Shown here: one piece after another, positions 18,495 through 26,818 of the stretch | Position numbering within the stretch: position 1 is the stretch's first letter | How the letters are laid out: each line of letters starts with the position of its first letter | DNA from: Streptosporangium sp. NBC_01755 | Lineage (GTDB): Bacteria; Actinomycetota; Actinomycetes; Streptosporangiales; Streptosporangiaceae | Assembly (NCBI RefSeq): GCF_035917995.1 | Contig: NZ_CP109131.1 | Span: 7,192,001-7,256,000, forward strand | Length of the DNA stretch: 64,000 nt | Direction of reading: 5' to 3' | The notes under the pieces: model-generated | The model's database searches: none | Told to the model about the DNA's origin: nothing | What the model saw: only the letters and a program-made list of their open reading frames with translations | Made by a program: the position numbers and the translations under genes

Positions 18495-18893
18495 ATGGCG
18501 TTTTTCCGACCGAGCGTGAGCCGGGAGGCGGAGGTTCGCTACCACGCTGACCAGGAGGTCGGGAAGGGCTTCCCCGGGCTTCTGGAGAAGGCGCGTGCGG
18601 CCGAGGCCGACCTGCGCCGGGCGCAGGCCGATCTGGCTCCCGTGCAGGAACTGCGGGCCGCCGGGCTGGCTTTCGACAGGGCGCTGACCGAGGCCCTGCG
18701 CGCGGCCGAGGCCAACCAGCGCGCGACGTTCGGGATCAAGTCGTACGACGACCGGATCCGCCGCCGCAAGGGCCGGGCCACTCCGAAGGGCGCCGAGTGG
18801 ACCGCCGAGGTCAACCGCCTGCGCACCCTGCGTGAGCAGAACCGCCTGACCGGTATCCCCCGGGTCCCGCGCCCGGTCGCCGCCGCCCGCTGA
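18495..18893 (+). CDS. hypothetical charged coiled-coil protein
   Basis: The 132-residue product reads MAFFRPSVSREAEVRYHADQ then a long Ala/Arg/Glu/Leu helix (KARAAEADLRRAQADLAPVQ, FDRALTEALRAAEANQRATF) and a basic tail. No membrane segment or Cys. GC at third positions is high and the start has a purine-rich AGAGGGTAGAAG leader, so it looks like a real gene. I do not recognise the family. Confidence 0.6.
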   Translation: MAFFRPSVSREAEVRYHADQEVGKGFPGLLEKARAAEADLRRAQADLAPVQELRAAGLAFDRALTEALRAAEANQRATFGIKSYDDRIRRRKGRATPKGAEWTAEVNRLRTLREQNRLTGIPRVPRPVAAAR

Positions 18894-18913
18894 GCCGGGA
18901 GGTGCCGCCCCGC

Positions 18914-19333
18914 TCAGCGTGCGGCGTGTGCGGCGGAGGCGGTGAGCAGCCGCCGGACGCGGACGGCGGCCAGCATCGCCGCGCACCGCTCGGCCGCGTA
19001 GGTCTGGGCCATCCTGTGGTGCTCGGCGGAGAAGTCGGCCACCCCGTCGGTACGCAGCACGCCCGCGACGTTGACCAGGACGCCGATCGGTCCCAGCTCG
19101 TTCTCGATCCGGCCGACGACGGCGTCGACCTGGCCGGGATCCCTGACGTCGGCCAGGTGGCGGGTGATCGGCTCTGCCCGGCCCTCCCATGGCTCGTCGC
19201 GCACGTCGACTCCGGCCATGATCATCCCGACCCGGCCGAGGGCTGTCGCGACGGCGGCTCCGATGCCTCTCGCGGCGCCCGTGACGAGAGCCACCGTTCC
19301 GGGGAGGCCGGGATGGTCTTGCCTGTTGGTCAC
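18914..19333 (-). pseudogene. truncated short-chain dehydrogenase, 2,3-dihydro-DHB dehydrogenase-like
   Basis: From GTG 19333 the frame shows an SDR Rossmann start (TVALVTGAARGIGAAVATAL, TGxxxGxG), then ADVRDPGQVDAVVGRIENEL and GVLVNVAGVLRTDGVADFS (NNAG-like motif). It resembles DhbA/EntA, the enzyme making 2,3-dihydroxybenzoate. After residue 100 the similarity stops. The remaining 40 residues are unrelated, and the Ser and YxxxK catalytic residues are missing. Total 139 aa against about 255. The adjoining iron boxes and MbtH gene suggest it belonged to a siderophore locus. Confidence 0.75.
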
Positions 19334-19351
19334 ATATACCTCACTAAAAAT

Positions 19352-19370
19352 TTAGGTTAGGCTTGCCTCG
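19352..19370. promoter_or_regulatory. iron box (IdeR/DmdR type) before the SDR remnant
   Basis: TTAGGTTAGGCTTGCCTCG lies 19 nt upstream of the GTG of the truncated SDR. It matches the actinobacterial iron-box consensus TTAGGTTAGGCTCACCTAA in most positions, so iron-dependent repression of the remnant is likely. Confidence 0.75.
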
Positions 19371-19464
19371 CTTGCATTGAGTGTCAGGGATTCGCCAGGC
19401 GGGCGTGGAATGTGATCTGGTCATGATGATAAGCCCCTTGACGTCGGCGTCAATAAGGGAGATC

Positions 19465-19483
19465 TTAGGTGAGCCTTGCCTAA
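19465..19483. promoter_or_regulatory. second iron box (IdeR/DmdR type)
   Basis: TTAGGTGAGCCTTGCCTAA is a near-perfect 19-bp iron box with both TTAGG and CCTAA half sites. It sits 220 nt before the MbtH gene and about 130 nt before the SDR start, so it could govern either side. Confidence 0.8.
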
Positions 19484-19705
19484 GTAAAACCTGTCTCAGG
19501 GGCCTCTCCGGCCACTCGTTCGGTGTCGTGGCCAGGTCTTCCTCCGAGGGTGCCGAGTGATCCTTCGTCTGCGCCCTCGGAGGATCTCCGGATCTGGGGG
19601 ACGACGGTTCTCACCCGGCCCGCCCGGTGGGTGACATCCGTGAGAGGGCCAAACGATTCCGATCTCCGGGCCAGGTGCCCGGGGTGTTCCCGCTGGAGGT
19701 ATCCG

Positions 19706-19915
19706 ATGACCAATCCGTTCGACGACGAGAGTGCGCCCTTCCTGGTGCTGGTGAACGCGGAGGGACAGCACTCGCTGTGGCCCGCGTTCGCCGACGTCCC
19801 AGCGGGCTGGGAGGTCGCCCACGGTGAGGACTCCCGTGCCGGGTGCCTGGCCTACGTCGAAGGCTCCTGGACCGACATGCGCCCCAGGAGCCTCGTCGAC
19901 AAGATGGGCGGCTGA
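19706..19915 (+). CDS. MbtH-family protein
   Basis: The 69-residue product MTNPFDDESAPFLVLVNAEG ... HSLWPAFADVPAGWEVAHG ... WTDMRPRSLVDKMGG has the three invariant Trp residues and the NxExQxSLWP motif of MbtH proteins. These proteins bind and activate adenylation domains of non-ribosomal peptide synthetases. ATG 19706 follows GGAGG at 6 nt. No NRPS gene lies within the window, so it must act on an enzyme encoded elsewhere or be a leftover; the iron box upstream suggests siderophore synthesis. Confidence 0.92.
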   Translation: MTNPFDDESAPFLVLVNAEGQHSLWPAFADVPAGWEVAHGEDSRAGCLAYVEGSWTDMRPRSLVDKMGG

Positions 19916-19952
19916 CCGGCCGGGCCTCCGCGGGGCCGGGTGATCTTCAGGG

Positions 19953-19992
19953 GCCGCGGAGGCCCGGTCCCTCCGGGGAGGGCCTCCGTGGC
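19953..19992. terminator. hairpin between convergent genes
   Basis: GCCGCGGAGGCCC and GGGCCTCCGTGGC form a 13-bp stem with one mismatch and a loop of about 13 bases. It lies between the MbtH stop and the sigma factor stop and probably ends transcription from both sides; no long T run is present. Confidence 0.65.
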
Positions 19993-20058
19993 GATCCGGA
20001 GACGGCGAAGGGCGCCGCCGCGGACCGGGAGGTCTCGCGGGGCGCCCTTCGAGGCAGG

Positions 20059-21402
20059 TCAGCTGGCCCAGTCGAGCAGCGGGCGCGTGTTGCTGGGGTG
20101 GCGGAGCTTGGAGAGCGACTCCTTCTCCAGCTGGCGGATGCGCTCGCGCGTCAGGCCGAGGTGCTTGCCGATCTCGTCGAGAGTGTGTGGCTTACCGTCG
20201 ACGAGGCCGAAGCGCAGGGCCATGATCTTGGCCTCCCTGGGGGAGAGGTTGCCGAGCACGCCGCGCAACTGCTCACCCAGCAGCTGACGGTCGACGACCT
20301 CCGAGGCCTCGGGCGAGTCGACGTCCTCGATGAGGTCGCCGATGGTGGTCTCGCCGTCCTCGCCGATGGTGGCGTTGAGGCTGATCGGCTGGCGGCTGGT
20401 GCGCAGCAACTCCTCGATCTGGTCGGGGGTCTTGTCCAGCTCAACGGCCAGCTCGTCCGGCGTGGGCTCGCGGCCCAGGCGCTGGTGCATGTCACGCTCG
20501 ATGCGCGACAGCTTGGAGAGCATCTCCAGCACGTGCACCGGCAGCCTGATGGTGCGGGCCGAGTCGGCGAAGCCACGCTGGATGGCCTGGCGGATCCACC
20601 ACATGGCGTAGGTGGAGAACTTGTAGCCCTTGGTGTAGTCGAACTTCTCCACCGCGCGGATCAGGCCGAGGTTGCCCTCCTGGACCACGTCGAGCAGGGC
20701 CATGCCCCGGTCCGTGTACTTCTTCGCCACGGAGACGACCAGGCGGAGGTTGGCCTCCAGCATGTGGTCCTTGGCCCGGCGGCCGTCCTCGGCGATCCAC
20801 TCCAGATCGTCGCGCACGACCGCGGACAGGCCCGGCTCGGACTCCAGCTTGGACTCGGCGTACAGGCCGGCCTCGATCCGCTTGGCCAGCTCGACCTCCT
20901 GCGCGGCGGTGAGCAGGGTGCGACGGCCGATCGACTTCAGGTAGGTGTGCACGGAGTCGCCCATGACGGAGGACTGGTCGTCCAGGTCGAAGATCGGCTC
21001 CGCCTCCACCTCTGTCTCCGTCTCCTCCGGGGGGTTCCACTCGTCGTCCGTCTCCGCTGCGGCGTCCTTGGTGGTGTCCTGGCCCTTGGCCGCGGTCTCT
21101 GTCCTGGCCGACGTCTTCTTCACGGGTGCGGGCTTCGCCTTGCGGGTGGCGGTCTTTCGGGTGGTCTTCGCCGCCTTGGCGGTGGCCGCGGAGAGCACGG
21201 GCTCGTTCTCGGCGGCCAGGTTGACGCCGGCCTCGGTGAGCTCCCGCAGGATCGACCTGCCCTCGGTGGGGCTGATGCCTGCCTCGGCGAAGGCGAGGCG
21301 CAGCTCCGCGAGTGAAAGGTGGCCCTGAACTCGCCCTCGGTCAATGAGCTGTTCGAGGGTCGTCGGGGCTGCAGATGAGGCCGCCACGGCGGTTGGGGGC
21401 AT
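20059..21402 (-). CDS. RNA polymerase sigma-70 factor, principal/HrdB-like
   Basis: The 447-residue factor carries an N-terminal helical domain (about 1–75: LEQLIDRGRVQGHLSLAELR) and a Lys/Ala/Thr-rich linker (KAAKTTRKTATRKAKPAPVK). Region 1.2 is DSVHTYLKSIGR; regions 2.1–2.4 are LLDVVQEGNLGLIRAVEKFD, YKFSTYAMWWIRQAIQRGFA and RTIRLPVHVLEML. Region 3 and region 4 end in HTLDEIGKHLGLTRERIRQL. The layout and length fit group 1 or 2 sigma factors. The end (LRHPSNTRPLLDWAS) differs from the Streptomyces HrdB end (LRDYLD), so a second hrd-type gene is possible. The start at 21402 lies close to an AGGAGG-like stretch. Confidence 0.9.
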   Translation of the reverse strand: MPPTAVAASSAAPTTLEQLIDRGRVQGHLSLAELRLAFAEAGISPTEGRSILRELTEAGVNLAAENEPVLSAATAKAAKTTRKTATRKAKPAPVKKTSARTETAAKGQDTTKDAAAETDDEWNPPEETETEVEAEPIFDLDDQSSVMGDSVHTYLKSIGRRTLLTAAQEVELAKRIEAGLYAESKLESEPGLSAVVRDDLEWIAEDGRRAKDHMLEANLRLVVSVAKKYTDRGMALLDVVQEGNLGLIRAVEKFDYTKGYKFSTYAMWWIRQAIQRGFADSARTIRLPVHVLEMLSKLSRIERDMHQRLGREPTPDELAVELDKTPDQIEELLRTSRQPISLNATIGEDGETTIGDLIEDVDSPEASEVVDRQLLGEQLRGVLGNLSPREAKIMALRFGLVDGKPHTLDEIGKHLGLTRERIRQLEKESLSKLRHPSNTRPLLDWAS

Positions 21403-21592
21403 GAGGACACCTCCTCCATCACGGAGTCGTCTGACTACGATTTTCAGTCGGGTGGGGCGGTCATGGGGCCGCTCGGCGCACCAGTACCAATAACCACAGT
21501 CAAGAACTTTCTGTTCCCGACTTGACGCGGAAAATATGATGGATGGATCGCCCTTCTCGGCGATCCACCCGCGTATGGGCGCCTGCTACGGC

Positions 21593-21943
21593 CTACTCGG
21601 TCACGTCCAGAGGACCCTCGACCATGGGCATCGGGAAGGGCTCGGCCTCTTCCATGCGGTGCTCCGTCCAGTAGCCGATGACCTTCTCCGGGTCAGGGTT
21701 GATCTTCTCGGAGATCACGTGTTCCTCCGCGGGCGGGGGCGACGCGGTCGGCGACGGCTCCTGCGAGTACGGGCCGTCCGAGGACGGGGCGGGGTCGTGC
21801 GGAGCGACCGGCACCGGCTCGCCCGACGGTTTCCCGGTCTTCCCGATGCCTCCCGAGGCGGCGGCCGCCGTGACGGAGATGCCGCCGGCCAGGACCAGGC
21901 TCACGATTCCAGCCGAGACCCATGTCTTCCGGGTGACGTTCAT
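21593..21943 (-). CDS. small secreted protein, possibly an orphan protease propeptide
   Basis: The 116-residue product has a signal peptide (basic start NVTRK, hydrophobic WVSAGIVSLVLAGGISVTAA, likely cut after AAA). A Pro/Ser-rich spacer and a C-terminal part with KVIGYWTEHRMEEAEPFPMP follow. The IGYWTxxRMxxAxP string resembles the segment before the catalytic domain in actinobacterial secreted trypsin/V8-like proteases. No protease domain follows; the frame ends at VEGPLDVTE. ATG 21943 was chosen for the signal peptide. Either a free-standing propeptide or a gene cut short; the family link is from memory of the motif. Confidence 0.6.
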   Translation of the reverse strand: MNVTRKTWVSAGIVSLVLAGGISVTAAAASGGIGKTGKPSGEPVPVAPHDPAPSSDGPYSQEPSPTASPPPAEEHVISEKINPDPEKVIGYWTEHRMEEAEPFPMPMVEGPLDVTE

Positions 21944-21992
21944 CGAGATTGTCCTCCTGCTTCGGCTATCCCTTGGACGTGTGACAGCGCCT

Positions 21993-23168
21993 TCACGGTT
22001 CCCGGTCACGACCATAACGAAGAGTTTCCAGATCCGGCTTGCCGTTGGCCAAAAGTGGCATTTCGGCCATGACGATCAGCTCGGCGGGGGCCGCGTAGGC
22101 AGGTAGCCGCTCCTTGACGAAGGCGCGCAGCTCGGTCAGGGACGGAGGGGCCTGCGAAACGACGAAGGCCACCACCCGCTCGCCCCACTCGGGATCGGGG
22201 CGGCCGACCACGGCGACGTCGATGATCGCGGGATGCTCGGCCACCACGGCGGCCACCGCCGCGGCGACGACCTTCTCGCCCCCGGTGTTGATGACATCGT
22301 CGGCCCGCCCCAGCACGCGCAGCCGCCCGCCTTCCAGGGCGCCCAGATCGGAGGTGAGGAACCAGTCACCGTCGCGCACGGCCTCGGTGAGGCCGGGCCG
22401 GAGCCGGTAGCCGGAGAACAGCACGGGTCCGCTCAGGCGGATCCGGCCGTCGCCGCCGATGCCGACCCCCACCCCGTCGAGAGGCTCGCCGTCATAGACG
22501 CACCCGCCACAGGTCTCGCTCATGCCGTACGTGGTGATCACCCGTGCGCCGGCCGCGCGGGCCGCGTCGAGCAGGTCGGGGGGAGCGGCGGCGCCGCCGA
22601 GCAGGATCGTTTTGAATACCGACAGATCCGCATGGAGCAGTCGGCGCAGCTGGGTGGGCACCAGCGAGACGTGGTCCGCGCCGCTGGCGAGCACCGCCTC
22701 GGGGGAGAAACCCCCGTGCACGATCGGGTCGGTCCCGCCCAGTAGCGACCTCACCAGGACCTGCAGGCCGGACACGTGGGAGGGGGGCAGGCAGCAGAGC
22801 CAGCGCTCGCCCGCCCCGGCGTCCATGCGCCGCAGCGAGGCCGACGCCGAAGCCCTCAGGGCCTCGGCCGACAGTTGCACGCCTTTGGGAGTGCCGGTCG
22901 AACCGCTGGTGGCGATGACCACCGCCACCTCGGCGGGCACACCGACGCCGTCCGCGCGCCGGACCCCGTCGACGTGGGTCGGGCGCAGCGCCTCCAGCGT
23001 CGCCCGCAGCGCGGGGGCGGGCAAGGCGGGGGAAAGGGGCAGCACGGCGGGGCCGCGGCCGTCCAGTGCCGAACCGACGGCCCGGAACAGTTCCGGACCG
23101 GCCGCCGACACCACGGCGTGCAGTTCTCGTTGCACGGAAAGCCACTCCTCGTGCACAGGAATGGTCAT
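21993..23168 (-). CDS. menE: o-succinylbenzoate–CoA ligase
   Basis: The 391-residue acyl-activating enzyme carries the P-loop VVIATSGSTGTPKGVQLSAE, ITTYGMSETCGGCVYDGEPL (A5), WFLTSDLGALEGGRLRVLGR (A7–A8, with DDVINTGGEKV) and LANGKPDLETLR (A10 Lys). Members of this size next to menB and menD are MenE, which attaches CoA to o-succinylbenzoate in menaquinone synthesis. ATG 23168 is used; extension upstream would enter the promoter region shared with menB, 77 nt away on the other strand. Confidence 0.88.
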   Translation of the reverse strand: MTIPVHEEWLSVQRELHAVVSAAGPELFRAVGSALDGRGPAVLPLSPALPAPALRATLEALRPTHVDGVRRADGVGVPAEVAVVIATSGSTGTPKGVQLSAEALRASASASLRRMDAGAGERWLCCLPPSHVSGLQVLVRSLLGGTDPIVHGGFSPEAVLASGADHVSLVPTQLRRLLHADLSVFKTILLGGAAAPPDLLDAARAAGARVITTYGMSETCGGCVYDGEPLDGVGVGIGGDGRIRLSGPVLFSGYRLRPGLTEAVRDGDWFLTSDLGALEGGRLRVLGRADDVINTGGEKVVAAAVAAVVAEHPAIIDVAVVGRPDPEWGERVVAFVVSQAPPSLTELRAFVKERLPAYAAPAELIVMAEMPLLANGKPDLETLRYGRDREP

Positions 23169-23245
23169 CACGGTCGTAAGGTTAGTGCCGAAAGCCGGAC
23201 AACGGCCGGGGACGGTCCCGGCGCAGCGGAAGGGGCGAAGCAATC

Positions 23246-24139
23246 GTGGGCACGGAGAGAGTCGAGCCTGGCGCGAACGAGCAGGTGGCGGCGGAGACGA
23301 CTCCCGAGCGGGACGATGCGGTCGGCTGGAAGAGGTCCGGCCAGTACGAGGACATCGTCTACGAGACCGGCGAGGGCATCGCCAAGATCACGATCAACCG
23401 TCCGGAGCGGCACAACGCGTTCCGCCCGACGACGCTTTTCGAGCTCAAAGAGGCCTTCAACGCCGCTCAGGAGGACTCCGAGGTCGGCGTGATCATCTTT
23501 ACCGGTGCGGGCGACAGGGCCTTCTGCTCCGGGGGCGACCAGAAGATCCGCGGTGACGACGGCTACGTCGACAAGTCCACTCCGCACGTCGGCAGGCTCA
23601 ATGTGCTGGACCTGCAGGTCCAGATCCGCCGCTGCCCCAAGCCGGTCATCGCGATGATCGCCGGTTACGCCATCGGCGGCGGCCACGTGCTGCACGTGTG
23701 CTGCGACCTGTCCATCGCCGCCGACAACGCGGTCTTCGGCCAGACCGGTCCCAAGGTCGGCTCCTTCGACGGCGGCTACGGCTCCTGGCTGCTGGCCGAG
23801 ACCGTCGGCCTGAAGCGGGCCCGTGAGATCTGGTACCTCTGCCGCCAGTACGACGCGCAGACCGCCCTGGACTGGGGCCTCGTCAACGCGGTCGTGCCGC
23901 TCGCCGAGCTTGAGGCCGAGACGGTCAGGTGGGCCAGGGAGATGCTGGAGAAGTCGCCGCTGGCACTGCGCATGCTCAAGGGCGCGCTGAACGCGGTGAC
24001 CGACGGTGCCGCGGGAATGCAGCAGTTCGCCGGCGACGCCACCCTGCTCTACTACATGAGCGAGGAGGCGCAGGAGGGCCGCGACGCGTTCAAGGAGAAG
24101 CGCGCCCCCGACTTCGGCAGGTTCCCGCGCCGTCCCTAG
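23246..24139 (+). CDS. menB: 1,4-dihydroxy-2-naphthoyl-CoA synthase
   Basis: The 297-residue crotonase-fold enzyme closes the second ring of menaquinone. Typical MenB features are INRPERHNAFRPTTLFELKE, GDRAFCSGGDQKIRGDDGY, GYAIGGGHVLHVCCDLSIAA, FGQTGPKVGSFDGGYGSWLL and AREIWYLCRQYDAQTALDWG. The N-terminal 30 residues are extra acidic sequence common in actinobacterial forms. GTG 23246 starts 77 nt from the divergent menE, so a bidirectional promoter is likely. Confidence 0.95.
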   Translation: MGTERVEPGANEQVAAETTPERDDAVGWKRSGQYEDIVYETGEGIAKITINRPERHNAFRPTTLFELKEAFNAAQEDSEVGVIIFTGAGDRAFCSGGDQKIRGDDGYVDKSTPHVGRLNVLDLQVQIRRCPKPVIAMIAGYAIGGGHVLHVCCDLSIAADNAVFGQTGPKVGSFDGGYGSWLLAETVGLKRAREIWYLCRQYDAQTALDWGLVNAVVPLAELEAETVRWAREMLEKSPLALRMLKGALNAVTDGAAGMQQFAGDATLLYYMSEEAQEGRDAFKEKRAPDFGRFPRRP

Positions 24140-24256
24140 GGGCAGCGATCCGAACGGGTTCGGTCCAGAGGTGTGCCGTCCCGTGTAGGTGAGGTCGGTT
24201 TCGCGCGCCTCGGGATGGGCTTACCCCCCCAGGTGTGAAGTTAAGGAGGCGATGCG

Positions 24257-25915
24257 GTGAATCCCGCGACCGTGCTCGCGACCGTGCTGGTCGACGAGCT
24301 CGCCCGCTGCGGTGTCACGGACGTGGTGCTCGCGCCGGGATCGCGCTCGGCGCCGCTCGCCCTCGCCGTGCACGCCGACAGCCGTATCCGGCTGCACGTG
24401 CGGGTGGACGAGCGCTCGGCCTCCTTTCTCGCGGTGGGGCTGGCCCGCCGCAGCGAGCGCCCGGTCGTCCTGATTTGTACCTCCGGCACCGCGGCGGCCA
24501 ACTTCCATCCGGCCGTCATCGAGGCGCACGAGTCGGGGGTGCCGCTGCTGGTGCTCACCGCCGACCGCCCATCCGAGCTGCGCGACACCGGCGCGAGCCA
24601 GACCGTCGACCAGATCAAGCTGTACGGCACGGCCGTCCGCTGGTTCAGCGAGGTCGGCGTGCCCGAGGATCGGCCGGGGCAGGTCGCCTACTGGCGGTCG
24701 TTGGCCTGCCGCGCCTACCAGCGCGCGCTGGGCCCGTACGACCCGGGACCGGTCCATCTCAACGTGGCCTTCCGCGAGCCGCTGATCTCTGACGGTGACC
24801 TCTCCTGGTGCGAGTCCCTGGAGAGCGACGCGCCGGGGCCGTGGATCCGCGCCAGGGTGGGCTCCCCGTCGGTGGCGCTGCACCTGCCGCCGACCCGGCG
24901 GGGTGTGCTCGTCGTCGGTGACGGCGCGACCAACGTGCGCCGATACGTGGCGGCGGCGGGCATGGCCGGGTGGCCCGTTCTGTCGGAGCCCAACGGCGGC
25001 GCCCGCTACGGCGACCACGCGATGTCGACCTACCACTTCCTCCTCGGCACCCCGGAGTTCGCCGACCGGCATCGGCCGGACGTGGTGGTCACCCTGGGCC
25101 GCCCCGGGCTGTCGCGGCCGCTGCTCGACTGGCTGAAGCACGCCGGTGAGCACATCGTGGTCGCCGCCGACATGACCCGCTGGCCCGACCCGACCCGCTC
25201 GGCCACCCAGGTCGCCCAGGTGGTGGAGATCCCGATCCCGGCGGGCGACGACACGTGGCTGCACTCCTGGCGCCGCGCAGAGGCGGCGGCCAGGACCGCG
25301 ATCGACGACGTGCTGGACGGGACCGGGCTCAGCGAGCCGCGCCTGGCCCGCGACCTGGTGGACGCGCTGCCCAACGGATCGCTGCTGTTCTCCGGCTCCT
25401 CCATGCCGATCCGTGACCTCGACCAGGCGATGCGCTCCCGGCGGGGGCTGCGGATCCTGGCCAACCGGGGAGCGGCGGGAATCGACGGCGTCGTGTCGGC
25501 CGCGATGGGCGCGGCCCTGGCCCACAACGGTCCTTCCTACGCCCTGATGGGCGACCTGACCTTCCTGCACGACCAGAACGGGCTGGTCCTCAGTCCCCGC
25601 GAGCCCCGCCCCGACCTCTGCCTGGTCGTGGTGAACAACGACGGCGGCGGGATCTTCTCGCTGCTTCCCCAGGCCGCGCTCCGCGACCCCTTCGAGCGGA
25701 TCTTCGGCACCGCGCACGGAGTGGACCTGGGCTATGTGGCAGCCGCCACCGGCACGCCGTACACCTTCGTGAACGAGCCGGGCCAGCTGGTGAAGGCGCT
25801 ACGCGGTGAGGGATTGCGCATCGTCGAGGTGCGGACGGAACGGGAGTCCAACGCGGTGCTGCACGGCATGATGCGTGACGCGGCCCACGCCGCCGTCCGC
25901 GATGTCATGTCGTGA
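24257..25915 (+). CDS. menD: SEPHCHC synthase (2-oxoglutarate decarboxylase part of menaquinone synthesis)
   Basis: The 552-residue ThDP-dependent enzyme joins isochorismate and 2-oxoglutarate. Marks are DVVLAPGSRSAPLALAVH, HVRVDERSASFLAVGLAR (active-site Glu), CTSGTAAANFHPAVIEAHES, VLTADRPSELRDTGASQTVD, ILANRGAAGIDGVVSAAMGA, and MGDLTFLHDQNGL with VNNDGGGIFSLLPQ (ThDP/Mg binding GDx...NN). Length is normal. GTG 24257 follows AAGGAGG at 7 nt. It lies 117 nt behind menB on the same strand. Confidence 0.95.
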   Translation: MNPATVLATVLVDELARCGVTDVVLAPGSRSAPLALAVHADSRIRLHVRVDERSASFLAVGLARRSERPVVLICTSGTAAANFHPAVIEAHESGVPLLVLTADRPSELRDTGASQTVDQIKLYGTAVRWFSEVGVPEDRPGQVAYWRSLACRAYQRALGPYDPGPVHLNVAFREPLISDGDLSWCESLESDAPGPWIRARVGSPSVALHLPPTRRGVLVVGDGATNVRRYVAAAGMAGWPVLSEPNGGARYGDHAMSTYHFLLGTPEFADRHRPDVVVTLGRPGLSRPLLDWLKHAGEHIVVAADMTRWPDPTRSATQVAQVVEIPIPAGDDTWLHSWRRAEAAARTAIDDVLDGTGLSEPRLARDLVDALPNGSLLFSGSSMPIRDLDQAMRSRRGLRILANRGAAGIDGVVSAAMGAALAHNGPSYALMGDLTFLHDQNGLVLSPREPRPDLCLVVVNNDGGGIFSLLPQAALRDPFERIFGTAHGVDLGYVAAATGTPYTFVNEPGQLVKALRGEGLRIVEVRTERESNAVLHGMMRDAAHAAVRDVMS

Positions 25916-26057
25916 CGCGCCCCAGCCAAGGCGGTCGCGCCCGCGTCGGCTCATGGTGGAGATGACTGTCAGATCTGGGGATGTGCGGGCGTCATCGCGA
26001 AAGGCATGGTGAGCGGGTACGGATCCACTTCGTGGGTGCCCGTTGAAGGGAAGTGCC

Positions 26058-26540
26058 ATGCCATCCGATGTCAACTTGCACGGCTATGAGATGGTGGCGG
26101 GTTTCGGCACCTACGCCGAGGCTCAGCGTGCCGTGGACCAGCTCTCCGACCAGAAGTTCCCGGTCGAGCACACCATGATCGTCGGAGTCGGGCTCCGGCT
26201 CGTCGAGAAGGTGCTCGGGCGGCTGACCTACCTTCGCGCCGCGTTGATGGGAGCCGGGGGCGGTGCCTGGATCGGCCTGCTGATCGGCCTGTTCTTCGCG
26301 ATCTTCACTCCGGGCCGCTTCCCCTTCGTCCTGGTCCTGTGGGGCCTGATCTGGGGTGCCGTGGCCGGAGCGATCTTCGGACTGATCGGCCACGCGCTCA
26401 CCGCGGGCAAACGCGACTTCCTCTCGTCGAGTTCGATCGCCGCCGACCGCTACGAGGTGCTGGTCGCGAGCTCGTACGCGGCCGAGGCACGCAGGCTGCT
26501 CAACGTGGGCATGTCCCCGCAGATGCCCCAGCAGAGCTGA
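26058..26540 (+). CDS. general stress protein, YflT-like membrane protein
   Basis: The 160-residue product has an N-terminal YflT-like stretch (VAGFGTYAEAQRAVDQLSDQ, KFPVEHTMIVGVGLRLVEKV). Two Gly-rich membrane helices follow (AALMGAGGGAWIGLLIGLFF and LVLWGLIWGAVAGAIFGLIG), then a C-terminal part with YEVLVASSYAAEARRLLN. The family is linked to general stress response in Firmicutes and is widespread in Actinobacteria; the biochemical role is unknown. ATG 26058 follows GAAGGGAAG. Confidence 0.75.
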   Translation: MPSDVNLHGYEMVAGFGTYAEAQRAVDQLSDQKFPVEHTMIVGVGLRLVEKVLGRLTYLRAALMGAGGGAWIGLLIGLFFAIFTPGRFPFVLVLWGLIWGAVAGAIFGLIGHALTAGKRDFLSSSSIAADRYEVLVASSYAAEARRLLNVGMSPQMPQQS

Positions 26541-26730
26541 TCGGCGCTTCCTGAACATCGGCAACATCGGCGCTTCCTGAACATCGGCGCTTCCTGAATA
26601 GGGCCGAACAGGGCAGAACTGGGACGAATGGGGCTGAACAGGGCCCGCGCCGGGCGCCGCAGGCGATCTTCGCCCGCGGCGGGCTCCCATGCCCGCCACC
26701 GGGATCACCGGGATCACCGGGATCACCGGG
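26540..26730. repeat. two short tandem repeat blocks upstream of dnaK
   Basis: Three copies of ATCGGCGCTTCCTGA lie between 26540 and 26597, and degenerate GGGC(C/A)GAAC units follow to about 26642. At 26701–26730 the 9-mer GGGATCACC occurs three times and is part-repeated. The 280-base gap before dnaK holds no other gene. No CIRCE or HAIR operator could be found. Confidence 0.7.
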
Positions 26731-26818
26731 GCGCGGAGCGACCAGGTCCGAGGAGCGGGGCGGAGATGCCATGCCGTCCGGCGAGTGCCGCTGTCGTCAT
26801 ATCGCACAGGAGACCAGC

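Noticed and set aside
26731..26818. CIRCE or HAIR heat-shock operator before dnaK
   Set aside because: Looked for TTAGCACTC-type and CTTGAGT-N7-ACTCAAG-type inverted repeats; none present.
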